A stretch of 64,000 nt of DNA, taken from Struthio camelus. Its lineage: Eukaryota > Chordata > Aves > Struthioniformes > Struthionidae. Of this stretch, positions 12,137 to 24,308 are shown in pieces. The notes under the pieces were generated by a model, which was given only the letters and a program-made list of their open reading frames with translations, ran no database searches and was not told the origin of the DNA. The first letter of the stretch is position 1. Each line of letters starts with the position of its first letter. The position numbers and the translations under genes were made by a program. The DNA is taken from assembly GCF_040807025.1 (NCBI RefSeq), contig NC_090952.1:26037068-26101067 (forward strand), read 5' to 3'.

Positions 12137-14449
12137 TCACTTTCACTCTCATGTCGTGTAAAACCTGGCTCAAATTTATCTATTGTATATTTGTATGTTG
12201 TATTTAGCATTTTGCGTATTGGAATGTCTCTCTTGAGTATGTGCAGATTTGTAGTTGTGCTAACAAGACATGCCTTTACTGTTTAGTAAAACCTAAAAAG
12301 TCTGAAATGTGCTGTTGGGCAAAGGCATGCAGTAGGCACCACTGTGTCTTTTGGAAGCTGAATTCTTGAAGTTCCTTGTGAGATTAAGTTATCTTCAGAA
12401 GTCAAAGCGTATAAAACTTGGCATCTCTTCTCATAAACTTTCCCATACGCTGTACACAGTTGGAGTGTTTACATGAAAGGGTGCATTTATGACAAATCTG
12501 ACTTTATTTTCCTGATTTCCTTTGAGTTCTGAAGTGCTAGGCTGTTTGTGCTAGTTATATTCTTGAAACACGAGGTACCAGGGGGACAAGGATGATGCTC
12601 CCAGCTATGAAAGCAACTCCTTCCCCAGAGATTCTGTTTTGTCTCAAAATTTAAACTAAACTGACATAAAATTTTTTCTTGCTTCTTTTTGCTGTCCCTA
12701 AACTATCAATGATTTAGGATGCATGTACTGCAAAGTACCTTATTTTTGTGGTCCATGCTGTCTGTTAATGTCTTTGTGCTGTGCTCTGTCTCATGTGCAT
12801 GTGTAACTAGGCTTGATACATACTCGCTTTGTTTAGCTGTGTTGTCATGTCCCTTGTACCGTTGATGACAGATGTATGCTGCAGTTTGATTTGGTTGTCT
12901 GTCTGTTGAATGGTGTGTTTGGAACTGCTTGGATAGTTCTTCTAATACAGGACTCTTTCTTCCCCTCCGTTCTCCTTAGTTAACCTAGGACTTATTATTT
13001 GTGTCTGTGTATGTATGCATAAAAATAGCCCAGAAGAAACTCGGTTCTGTTCTGCCTTCCTATCCTTACCTAGTCTTTTTTGTTTAAATATGGCTTTTCA
13101 GAGCGAGAATTTTGTTGCCTCACTACAACTGTTGTGGAAATAGAAGCTACTGAAGCAGCTTTTAAAAGCAGATGTGAAGTGTGTACACATCTTGGGTTCG
13201 TACTCGGGTCCCATTTCAATATAGTCATGTGACGTTTCTTCACGTCTTGCCTCGTTATGTGTTCATGGACTCTGCTCCTGACTCTTCGTTCACTTACCTG
13301 GGAAGAAAGGAAAGGTTCCTTGGAGCTGGCAACTCCTGTGCTGGGGCTTCTAGCTGGTACCGCTGTGACGAGCACATTGGTTTCTTGAGGACTGTCCCAA
13401 AAAGTGTTTTACTGAAGATCAGATATATTTTGACTGCCTTCTCTGGATCTAAACTGGTGACCTAGAAAGGCTTCTGATCCTGTTTGTATCCACCTTCCAA
13501 CAGTGTTGTGGGATTAGAAAAAATTTTGTTCTATAAAGGTCCCCAAACTGACTGCAATGTAAACTTCACCTTCTGACCTCACTGACCATGGCAGTGGGTA
13601 ACTGAGGTAGGTTGGGCACTGCTGCTCTATGCGATAGCATTTCTTGTCCAATATATGTCAATATATAGCCCACAGAAGGCCATGTGCCACTGGGAATGGT
13701 TTGCCAATGGTGTCTTCCATTGCTGCAGGAGGGGCGTCTTGGATCTTCATTTTGAGTTACAGTAGGATTACCAGTTTTGGGGACTAAACATATGAAAATG
13801 GATGCCCTTTGTAAACAGAGGGACTGTGAAAGCAGTGATATTTCTGTAGAACATGACTATATGAGTGGAAAATTAACATCCTTATTTTGTGAGCCCTGAG
13901 GAGATAAGGGCTAGAGCTCCTTAAAAGTTGTTCTGAAGAAGATCATGAAGTTGGTGTTTCCTGAGTTTTAATTTTCCAAACTCTGTTTATTTTCTTTTAT
14001 ATAAGGTGGGAATAATGTCACTGACATCTCGAACAGAGTTTGAAACTCCTGGGTGGAGGGACCTAAAGAATTGCAAGCTATTTGTTATGTACGGACTGGA
14101 ATCCAAACTCTAGGTCTGCTTGTGTCCTCAGCCAAGTTAGCAACTCAAATCCTTCTGTTTCTGATGAGCTGAGACAAAATACCCTGACATTTAAAAAAAA
14201 ATCTTGGATCAGAATTTCTCCCCAGCTTTGAGAATTGGCTCTTCTTTTACTTATTTTCCTCTTTTAAGGAGAATAGGAAGCATATCTAAAATTAAGTGGT
14301 TATCTTATTTTTCCTCCTTAACTTAAAAATAGCCCATTTTAAATTTAAAGTTATTAAATCTCACGCCAGACATCCAAACTGCAGTTCAGAAAAAAGGTGA
14401 ATGTGTCTAGCATTTTCTAGCATACACATGGCTGAACCTAACACAAAAT

Positions 14450-15010
14450 GAGAGCTGCCAGCCCTGAAACACAGTTGAGAGCCATCAGCAAGCAGCAGGA
14501 AGCGTGTCTGAGTCCAGCAGTCTGTGTAAGGTCTCAGGAGGTCAGACTACAGCGCCTTTTGTGTGTGTTTGTATTTCTCCCCTCCTCCCTTTCTCTCCTT
14601 TTCTCTCTCCCTCCATGTGTATTTTGTCTCCTCCTCCTCCTATGCGTGTGTCTTTCTTTGCATCTCCGCTCTTCTCCCTCCCCTCCTTTGGATTGATTGC
14701 TAGCCAAGGGACCTCCAGAAGGTCCAGGCACTTTGCGGGATTGTCCTTGTTCCTCCCGCATTTGCCGAGTCAAGGGTATCTCTCCCCAGGCTGGGAGAGA
14801 TGCTGTTACTCCTGGTGATATGATTGCATAGCAACCCAGCAGCACAGGGCGGTGGAGGAGGAGAGACAGTGAGAGCGTGCACACAGCAGCGCTGAGCCTC
14901 AGCATGCATCCCTGTCACAGGGACTCCTTTGCTGATTCACAGAGGCAGCCCCAGTCCCTGCTCCCGAAGCCCAGCTGCTGCCTGCATTTCAGACCTGGCG
15001 GACTCGGAAG
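14450..15010 (+). promoter_or_regulatory. Candidate upstream promoter and first exon of DRP2
   Basis: A GC-richer island in AT-rich surroundings. It has an RFX-type motif (GATTGCATAGCAACC, 14823-14837) and then a purine-rich stretch. Next comes an ATG at 14904 with 35 open codons that end at a good donor (CGGAAG|GTAGGC, exon end about 15010). The frame does not continue into the known DRP2 exons and its product is unfamiliar, so it would be a non-coding leader or a separate transcript. The link to DRP2 is inferred only from position and strand. Confidence 0.3.
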
Positions 15011-17990
15011 GTAGGCCATGACAAAATTTGTTTCCCACTCAAATCCTGGCTGTGCTGGAAAGGGGAAAACATCAAAGGATGTTTAACCTCGGAAATACAC
15101 TCTGTGTTTGTGCGCGTATGTGCATGTGTATATCCCTTCACAGTAACACTGCCCATGTACGTGCGGGTGAGGAAACTTGCAGAGAAGAAAAAAACGGGTG
15201 GAGGGGACACAGTGGGAGAGAGAAAGGTGGCCAAGACTGATTCCACAGGGGAGAGGCCAGGAAATGGCAAGCGATGCAAATTCCCAAGGCAAGCAACAGT
15301 AGCAAGCATCCCAGTTATCCCTAGCTTTGATTCTGTTCACATCGAAGGCTTATTTATCCTCACCGTGTTTTTGGCTGAGCTGAAGGGCTGCTTAAAGCAG
15401 GGTGTACGGTGGCCTTCTAGCATCCTCTTGAAAGGTTTAGACCACAGGCAAAGCAGAGCCTGAAATATTTTTTGAGTAGTAAGTTGGACTCGGGCAGTAG
15501 TCCCAGCTCTGCCCTTTTCATTAACTTCCTTGCCCAGTCCATCCTTGCTCCTTTTGTGTTTTGGCCCTCCCTCCCCCCAGCTTCTTCCCAATCCCTTTCA
15601 CTCATTCCTCCTCCTCTCCCAAGGCCTTATGTTGCCACTGACCTTCCTTTTGAGGAGGGCAGCCCAGAGCTGCTACAGAACCATCTATAGGAGACGTGGG
15701 ACATTTGCCGCTCTGCAAGGCTGAGCGCTCTGCCTCCCTCTCCTTTCCAGACAGGGCAGCCGAGGGAGCAGTCGATGAAGATTTAGTACTGCTTGGCACG
15801 ACGGATTCTAACTGGTCCCCAGTCCAGCCCCTTCCCTTCAGTCTTCCCGTCTCCACGGCGTGGCAGGCATGTAGCTCCGATGGCGAAATTATCGGCACTT
15901 TATTAACAGGGTCTCTTTGCTGAGATTGTTCTTTGTGGCAAAGGGGAGAAGCGTTTGCTCTTGTGCTTTTGAATGCTGTGCTGGCTATGAGAGAAACTTA
16001 GGTTTGACAATTAGATTTTGTTTATCATTGAAAAAAATTCTAGGCAAACCTTCCTAAGTCTATGTTTTATTGTACCCTAATACTAGATCCTTTACACCTT
16101 CTCTCTTGCCACTCACTGATCACTCTGGAGCCATGAGAATTTTTGCTTTATTACTCTTATTAATGGCCTTTATTGCTCTACTACAGTACCCTACGCAAAT
16201 ATACCATGTGAAGTCCCAGCTGTAGGGCTCAGTCATGTTGGGAGGGATTCCTTTTTCCTGACAGATCTGCAAGTGTGTGTGTGTCCTGATTTTGGTTCGA
16301 TCGGGCAGTTGCACATGGTGAGAGTGTCACTTGACTGCTGCATGGATTGCCAGGCAGGACTCTGGCAAGAGCAAGTGTGGAATGGGACTCCAGAAAGGGA
16401 ATGGCATATAGCCAGGGAATTTTAAGCTATCTTGTTTTGCAGCGCTGTGTCTAGGAGCACATGTGCCTTGAGCGTTGGAGTGGGAAGGCAGTTGGGTGTT
16501 GTGTTGTAAGGCTGTGTCCAAGTTCTCTTGTTAATTAAAGAAATTAAGATGAGGACAGTCTCTCTGCAAGTTAGTACCTGAGACAGATAAATCACTAAAA
16601 ATGGCCGAGCCTGTGACCACAGATGGAGTTGTTCAGATTGGAGTGGCTCTTCTTAAAACTAAACAGAACGGGTTAGTGAAGGGATTAGGTAAATGGATTG
16701 AAACGAAAGCCCTGAGTTCTTGACATGAATAGTGAATTTCTGACTATAATACTATTCTGACGAATCCATTCAAGACTTCCACTTTAGGCTAGGTGCCAAT
16801 GATAAAAGCACAAAAGTGGAATTGGAAATCTCATGTAACAGGACGTACTGAGCAGACAGAATTCACTCTTCAAACAACCTCATTTTCACAGGTGTATAAA
16901 GATCAAACTGAGTTCTTAAGAGTTGAGCCAAAATAGCTCCATCCCTTTTCCTTTACTGTTTTCCCTAGCATAAGAATAAGGTAGCTCTAATGCATCTCAG
17001 AAAAGAAAAGGAGGGAAATGTGACTTCATGCAGCACGCAATCCATTTATAAAATGCGTTGCCTTACAAGCCCAGAGAACTCATTGCTGTGGCTGGGAGTT
17101 TAAAAAGCTGTGCTTTGGTGGGGTACGGAACACTCAGCACACAAAAATATATGTTAATGTAACAGTGAGGACGAGAAAATGCGTCAAGGAAGCCAGAAGT
17201 TAGCACAACGTTACCTTTGTTTACGCTGCGTGGTTGACGTGCTCTTCCCATCGCTGCTAATCCTTTATATAGTATGGCAAATGGATGATGCGTTTTCCAC
17301 AATGCAGCAAGACTTGTTTCCTGTCTCTGACAGCGGGGAAGGGAGAGCTCAGGTTGTTAGAAGAGAAAGACAAAGACAAGATTCAGGATTTTTAGTGAGT
17401 TTGAATAGCCTGTTTTCAAGGCTACAGAACATGACTGAGTCTCTGAAGAACTGGCTTCAATTTTTAAGGTTGTTGCAACCTCCTTCCAGTCATTAGGCAA
17501 GTTACAGCTCCCCTGCTGTTCCCTGGGTGAGGTGGGGAGGATGCTTGCACCTTTCCCTATTTCTTTTGTCTGGCAGGTCTGTTAGACAGCAGCTTCTCTC
17601 TGTCTAACACAGTGGGGCTGTGTTTGCAGCTGGGTCACTGAGGTACTAGGATAATTATTTGTATTACTTGCCTAATTGAAGGAGCAGGAGAAGCTATAGG
17701 AAGAATTCCTACGCAAGGTGACTTTTAGGGGCAGCAGCTTAAAACCCACTTGTGAAGCTGGAAGAGCCTGTGAAAGAATTTTAGATTTTAGTCTTCCTAA
17801 ATAAATTGCCCAAAGTTATTTTTAAGCAGAGTGAGGAACAGTCAGTTCTGCATGGCCATGCTATGGGCAGGCACCCACACTCATCTGGTCAGCTGGGGAC
17901 ATCAACTTCCCTGTTTCCTGGTGCAAGAATGTAATTGGTGGAATATTTCAGCTTGAGTTTTTACAGAAGACACTGTATGTGTGTGTATAG

Positions 17991-17992
<2 letters not shown>

Positions 17993-18026
<34 letters not shown>
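17993..18026. repeat. (AT)17 microsatellite
   Basis: Uninterrupted AT dinucleotide tract of 34 bp, preceded by a short GT-rich run. Confidence 0.9.
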
Positions 18027-18028
<2 letters not shown>

Positions 18029-21000
18029 TTTTGCCTAGGAAAATTGAGATTGAGTGAGCAAGCAGAAGAGACCCTTCTTCTTTATTAGGACTGGTGCCAC
18101 CTATTTATCCCTTGAATTCAAAGTTCATTTTGGTTATGAGCTCCAACTCCAAATGGTTATTTAATAATGCAACTCTGTAGATGCCAGAGTGCCCCACTTC
18201 ACCTGCATTCGGTGAATACAGTATCTTCTATACCGCTGCGTTGCTACCAGACACAGCAGAGATTTTGCGTTACTTCTTAAGGACAGCTGCCTCATCATTA
18301 TGATTAATGAAGCAGACCTGGGTACTTAGGAGGAGGTGTCCTGTCCTGCCTGTGAGGACAGGCACTGCTGGAGAGGCAGTGGGAGAAGGTGGAGGTTCCT
18401 GTCAGCTCAATGTGCCACAACACGTGCACTGCTAAAGCTGGCTGCAGCTTTGGCATCTGGGCTTTCTGCCCTTGGAGGATGTGCCTCTAAATGCCCGTTC
18501 ATGTGGAATATTGCTGATGGTCCCTGTCCTCTTTCCTTGTACAAAAGAGCAAGTGAGATTCAGGGGACTGTGGAGTGATTTTAAGGAGCATGTCTGGCTA
18601 TCTACTCCTGCTTTGTAAAGAGATGGAGACTAAGGACCCATGCTCCAGGAGGCAGATGTGTATTATTTATAAGCTTGGTCCTGGTAGGGCAAAACCTTCT
18701 CTTCCTCTTCTCACCAAACCTTGACCTGGTGAGGTCTTGGGAAGTAGGTCTGCTGGCCCTGGATCCCAGGCTTAAATTATTTATTTATACACGTGGAAGG
18801 CAATTTATTCTGGAACAGGATATGCTGTCACACTGTCAAGGGAGTCTAGCTGTCTCTGCCAGCTTGGGAATGCTCCTTTTGTTAGTATATGCATGGGAGC
18901 TGAACTTTGAAGTATCCACAAGCCTCTCACCTTTCCCCTTAAAGGACACTGAGCATACTGAGCTCAAATGTTATTACTTCTCTTGTTCAGTAAGTTAAAC
19001 AAAAACAAAGTCATTAACATTTCCAGCAGCAGGGAATGTGTTTATATTTCCATTCCCCTCATGGGATAAAGGCTGAGCTGCCTTGCCTCATAATGTTGCC
19101 GTATTTTTTCCTTATGGGCCAAGAACTGAAGTGGAAAGTTTCAGTCTAGAAGGAACATTTTGGAGGAAATTAGTAGTTCAAAGCATAAGCCTTGTGATAG
19201 AGAGACCTTCTTGACCTATTTGTTGTTGTTATAGGGAGTAGAGAGCTGGAAATACCAAATCTGGCATCGGATTCTAGTTTCCGTGAACGGTGCCTGATCC
19301 TTGGGGTTAACAGCAGAGATGCAGGTTAGCCCACAACACGAATTGCCTTGACGTTTAGGAGAGTTTGGATCTGAGGTTGTATCAGGACTATTTGTAACAA
19401 TGACAGTGAAATGTTATGCTCCTGGATGTCAATACCTAAAAAGGTGAAGGAAGAAATACTCTTGTGCAGTGCACGCTCTTGTGGTAAGCTGTTCTTTCTC
19501 TTGCATGGGATGGAGAAGGTGCTGCAGAAGATGGGTCACAGTCTGTGTACTTGAGTGCTGCCTTCCAGCCAGTCAGCACTGCTGCTGCCGTGGAGCTGTA
19601 AATAGGAGCAATGCAGAGATCCCTGAGCAGAGCAGTAAGTGATGTTGTAGAGCTGAAGCAGAACTGGTTGTGCAAGGGCCATTATAGCTGCCTTTGTCAG
19701 ACAGCTTGGAAAGCAGTGCAATGAGCCAGGCTCTCCAGTGCTGATTTTGTAGAAGGAACAGCTCAAGCAGGAAGAGGAAAAAGGCAACCGCTTTGTTTTG
19801 AGTACTCCTCAGTGCAGGAGCATTCGGCTGTTGAAATGCAATATCAAGACTTTTTACTTCCTTATTTTTCAGCTAGGGGATCATCACTAGGCTAAAGGGT
19901 TGTGGCTTGGTTACTAATGTGTTTGGAAGCTGTAACACAGCAGTGTGAAACATGTAACACTGTGTTTCTTAAGGTGTACTAAGAGCACAGGCATGTTTTG
20001 GGTGCTTTTGGTGTTGGAGGATGCCAAGCAATCACCCACCTTTAAGGAGACTGCATTTCTAGAGTGATCTGATCTTTGTGCCTGGATCAGGTACCTCCAG
20101 GAAAGGCCAGGTGCCATGTGAGATATACACTAGCGAGAAAGGTTTTGCTCCATGCTCTCTCCACCGCAGGGGAGTGCCTCAGTGCCTGCTTTGTGGTAAA
20201 CCACAAGGCCGTTTCTCATGATGAGCTCACATGGAAATTTTCGCCGGCTCCTCATTACATAGAGGTTGAATTTTCCCTCTTGCACAGGAATGTGCCCAGA
20301 GGATCAACCTAGCTTTGAATATGATGTGGGTGCCCGGCCACATGGCTCCCCACTCCTTGGCAGGGCCAGAAAGAATATTTTGTGTAATAAGCTGTGGAAA
20401 GCAGCATTCTGGCTGCACAGAATGGGGCTGATTCCTGCAGTTCCCTTTGTCCAGGCGAGTATGAAAGGTGACCATGAAAGGTGTAAGCTTTCTCCTTCCT
20501 TGCGAAAGCTGTTTGTACAGTGGGTGTCATCTCCTAGAGCCTCCATTGGGCTAGTGGCAAGGCCTAGAGGTGATTACAGTCTAATGCAAGTGCAGCATCA
20601 ACATGATGTTTTCATAGGGCCCCAGAACTGATCTGGAAAGGGGAAGCTCTAGGCTGCTTAATATTCCCTTGTGCATATGCTTCTACACAAGCACAACAGG
20701 ATCCGCTGTTCTGTGCGCTGTGGTTGCCATTCTTGTACCGTGACCCTGGTTCAGCTCCTGGGAGATGGTTCTGTCTCACTACACGTGCAGGGCCACGCTG
20801 ATCTCCATCAACAACTACCTTTCTTTTTGAAAGCATGGTATACCTTTTCCTTCCTCGTTTGGGGCATGGCAGGCAAAAACGTTTCCCTGCTGCACCAAGC
20901 TATGGAGGGATTCCAGCTGATAAGAAGCTGTGCTGCATCTCGGCACAGGACTGGATTTGCAGGAGACTGTTCTGTCCAGCTGGTTCAACGATCAAGAGAG

Positions 21001-21937
21001 ATGGAGCTTTTGGCTTCTCCAGATCATCTGTTTTGTAGCCTCCTTTCCCCCCTCCTTACTCTGATAGTCAGATAGAGTTTTCTTAATTACACTCCTTTGT
21101 ATTTCGTGCTCTCTCTCCCCTCCACCCCTCAAAGGTAACCAACCTTTGAATGTCTACAATCATTTGGCGTGGATTTTTAGCCAGGCCATTTTAGCTGCCG
21201 ATGTTTAAATTTCTTTCACTGACCTTGTGACTTGGCAGTAGCACGCCTGATTTCCAGCATCAACGAATAGCAGAGTTCACAGGGATGAGCACTGGTGTGG
21301 GAGAGGCGAGGTGGATCATACAGCTCAGTTCTTGACAAGCACAGGCAGCAAGCAATAGGCATTTAGTCCAGAAGCATCCACAGCACATCTACTCTGCATG
21401 CTGCAGTGCTCAGACACTGTACCATACTGGAGCTGGAAAGTAAAAGTGCAAGATCCAGGGCTATTTTGTGTGCTACTGCAAAGGAGCAGAAATCAAGAGC
21501 TTTTCTCCTTGCCTGGCTCCTTCAATAGCAGGGAATTTGGCAAGTGATCACATGTAGTGCGTTTGCTTGCAGCCGTGCCTCACTTCCTGGTTGTCTCTCT
21601 CTCCCGCTAAGTATCTTTCTTTGTATTTAGTTACTTCCACGGGTTGTTTTTTTTTTTTTTTTTTTTTTTTTTTTGAGTTCTCCATATCTTGGCTTTATCT
21701 TTGCTATTTCAGAGTGGCAAAGAACAGCTCAGCTCTTTCCACCAAACCTGTAAGGAAGGTTCCTGTGTGAGCAAGGTATTGCACAGGATATGCTTGAGGT
21801 AGTGGCAAAAGCCTTAGCTTTCCAGCTTTCCAGCTCTTGTTCTGCTACTGCTGCCTCCGACAGGCTTTTGCTCACTTGTGCCATGGCTCTGTGTCCTCCC
21901 AAACTTTGTCATTGCTCAAGGAATTAAGGACCCCAGC

Positions 21938-22008
21938 ACCCAGGAGATGCTGAATGTTAATGGGGCAAATTCACCTTGTGTAACTCCAAGGGAGCAGTGG
22001 ATGATGCC
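21938..22008 (+). repeat. Left arm of an inverted repeat
   Basis: This segment recurs in inverted orientation at about 22588-22672. A core of about 52 bp (from AATGTTAATGGGGC to GAGCAGTGGATGA) differs from its partner at only four positions by my reading, all transitions. The shared TGGGGCAAATTC and TTGTGTAA blocks resemble the palindromic elements elsewhere in the window. Confidence 0.65.
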
Positions 22009-22587
22009 TCCTATCCATAATACTGGTAGGGAGCATGGAGACCTACCACATCCTACATGCAGGTACCTGTAGGACATGGCATCCCCTTTTTTTCAGAGCC
22101 CTATCTACCCTGTGCAAGGAGGCTTATTCTGAGCAAAATTCAGTAAGATTAGAGCAACCTTCCTAGAATTGCTCCCCCTCTCTGCCGCTGGTGGTGGGAG
22201 TAGGAGATGATGGGAGGGCTGGCAGCAGGGTATCCCTGTGCCCATTGTTAGAGGGGCTGGGTGAACCTGCCTGGCTAGCATGCCTCATAGCAATTACATT
22301 GCTCTGTGCCACAGAGAAACTGAGGGTCTTGGGATGGTAGTTACCATGAGACATTGCAGAATCTCATCAGCAAAATGCCATGAATTTTCCAGCCATGTGG
22401 GATTCCTCTGACAGCACCTTTGAGGCAGAAGAGCTCTCTGTGCCCTGAGGATTTTATCTCCACTAGATAGAATTTCTTGGCTAGCCTCATCTAGAGGTTA
22501 GTTGGATGTTCAGCAACAGCTCAGACCTCGTAATAGGGTAAGTGTTGGCAGAATAAGGCATGTGTAGTGCGTGTTAGTATCTTCTGC

Positions 22588-22672
22588 CAAAGGCAGAACT
22601 CATCCACTGCTCCCTTGGAATTACACAAAGCGAATTTGCCCCATTGACATTGTGGGGCTCTGAAGACCCTGG
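22588..22672 (-). repeat. Right arm of an inverted repeat
   Basis: Reverse complement of the arm at 21938-22008, about 560 bp away. Similarity fades outside the 52-bp core but remains visible on both sides. Either two copies of one element in opposite orientation, or the ends of one larger decayed element. Confidence 0.65.
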
Positions 22673-23979
22673 GATTTATAACCATTAATGTGTCATGATA
22701 ACGCTGCCAGTGACAGGAGAAGGGTGGGGGATGCTGTGATACACAATCTGTCATGCTTGTTTGTGCAAATGGGTGGGAAGGGTAGAGGATGGGACCTTGG
22801 GATTATCAGCATATTGGAGAGCTCAGTACAGGCTGTTCTGCTGGAGGAGGAGAGAATTATGGCTCTACAAACTGCTAAGGGATTAAAAAAATCATAACAG
22901 GATAAGCTGCTCTCTTAATGTGCGTAATGGAGGGGGGAGAGGCAGTGAAAGCCCAGGCAAGGGAGTGAGGGATGGGAACGTGCAAGAGATGGGCAGTGTG
23001 TACCAGGGCCTGGGGCTTTCTCCTCGCCTGGCTGTCCACTGCAATTGCTCTCTGGGGAGGACACGCTTCTTGCTCCTGCCCTGCCAGGACCAAGCACTAA
23101 GTGTCTGAGCTGATCCAAGTGGGCTGGATGTGAAGGAGGCAACGTACCTTCTTCCAACAGCATCGCTCTGCCGGTACCTTGCAGGCAGCCCCACCTCTGC
23201 TTTAATGTGAGGCCTGGTGGCTGGAGCCAGCTGATGGTCTGCTTCTAAAAGCAGAAAAGCAATCACAGAATCCCTCAGCGCTGCATCTTAGCCCTTCACA
23301 GGCAATACTCAAGCTTCGCTCCTGAGCTGCCAATTTGTTTGACCCTGGAAGTGCCGAACCTTTATGGGCAAGGCCCTGGGTAGTATTCGCAGTTTTTGCA
23401 TGTTAAGTCTCCAACCTGCTGTGAACCTGTTTATGCTCAGCTCCTCTTGTGGTGTTGGCACTGACTAAATGTACAGTTGCATGATCGGTCTAGGGATTTG
23501 TCCAGTTCAGGTAAACCATTACCTTGCACCATGCTCTCTGGGCTTTTTCTCATGGCTTTCTGTAAAGCTGAAATGATGCTGGCACTGGGATACTCACTAT
23601 TTTAGTTCCGTTACAGTGAAAACCAAAAGAAGCAGCGCATTGGCCAGAGGTTATGTTTCAGATCTGTAGAGTAGGCAAGGGACCCCTGTTAACTGGCTTT
23701 ATGGATCATACAGTTTTAAAAACTGCCTAAGAAGAGTAAATTTTAAAATTCATAATGAGTAAGAGCTCATAATGAGGTAGCTGATCATGTGAGATGCATG
23801 TACAGATGACTGAAACTCTAGAAAATGTTCTTTCTGAACATAAAAGGGAAAAATAACGTGTCTGAAAATGTTTAAACATAAATAGTCATGACAGTGCCCT
23901 GAGGACAGCGAGATCTTCTTTCCCCTATGCTTTTAAACTCTGTTGGGCATCTCTTATAGTTCAAAAAACCCAACCCTTT

Positions 23980-24103
23980 AAGATGCAACACAATCTGTGG
24001 AACTCACTAACTCAGGATATTGTTAAAGCAAATTATATAACTAGGTGCAAAAAAGGAGTTGGATATTTATATGGAAAAAACTTGTAATGTTAGCGCTAAG
24101 ATT
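23980..24103 (+). mobile_element. CR1/L3-type LINE remnant, 3' part
   Basis: Phrases typical of the region after the CR1/L3 reverse transcriptase are present in order: TGTGGAACTCACTAACTCAGG, then AAAAAAGGAGTTGGATATTT and ATATGGA. It is short and strongly diverged, so an old copy. It ends at an A run of 20. Confidence 0.55.
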
Positions 24104-24308
24104 AAAAAAAAAAAAAAAAAAAAGTTGCCTCGTCTTGGTCTTCATGCAGTTGCATCTTCCTAGTCTTCATGCTTGATGAAGGAAGCACACTGGGCAGCTG
24201 GGAAGGGGTTATCTCCGTGAGGAGGTGTGAGCTGATCCAGGGGCTCTCATGCTGCATTTCAGGTGCTTGTGCCCAGAGTCGTCTGCATCCCCATGAACAT
24301 CGGTTCTG

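Larger units (their letters stand above)
4038..14440. other. Gene-poor AT-rich stretch downstream of CENPI
   Basis: The first part must be the CENPI 3' UTR. Beyond it I see no exon with coding signature. It holds TA-rich microsatellites at about 5211-5271 and 8850-8872, a pyrimidine tract at about 9250-9325, a palindromic element at 6995-7083, a weaker one at about 12045-12136, and an AATAAA at 7427-7432. The open frames here are short and unlike known proteins. Confidence 0.5.
15011..24262. other. Non-coding stretch upstream of the first DRP2 coding exon
   Basis: No exon with protein similarity was found. It contains a perfect (AT)17 microsatellite at 17993-18026, a 28-bp T run at 21647-21674, an inverted-repeat pair at about 21938-22008 and 22588-22672, a CR1/L3 remnant at about 23980-24103 and an A run of 20 at 24104-24123. 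If DRP2 starts near 14.9 kb this is its first intron; otherwise it is intergenic. Confidence 0.45.

Noticed and set aside
21647-21674. 28-bp T run as the tail of a minus-strand retrocopy
   Set aside because: The sequence beside it has no gene similarity, no clear poly(A) signal and no target-site duplication that I could see.
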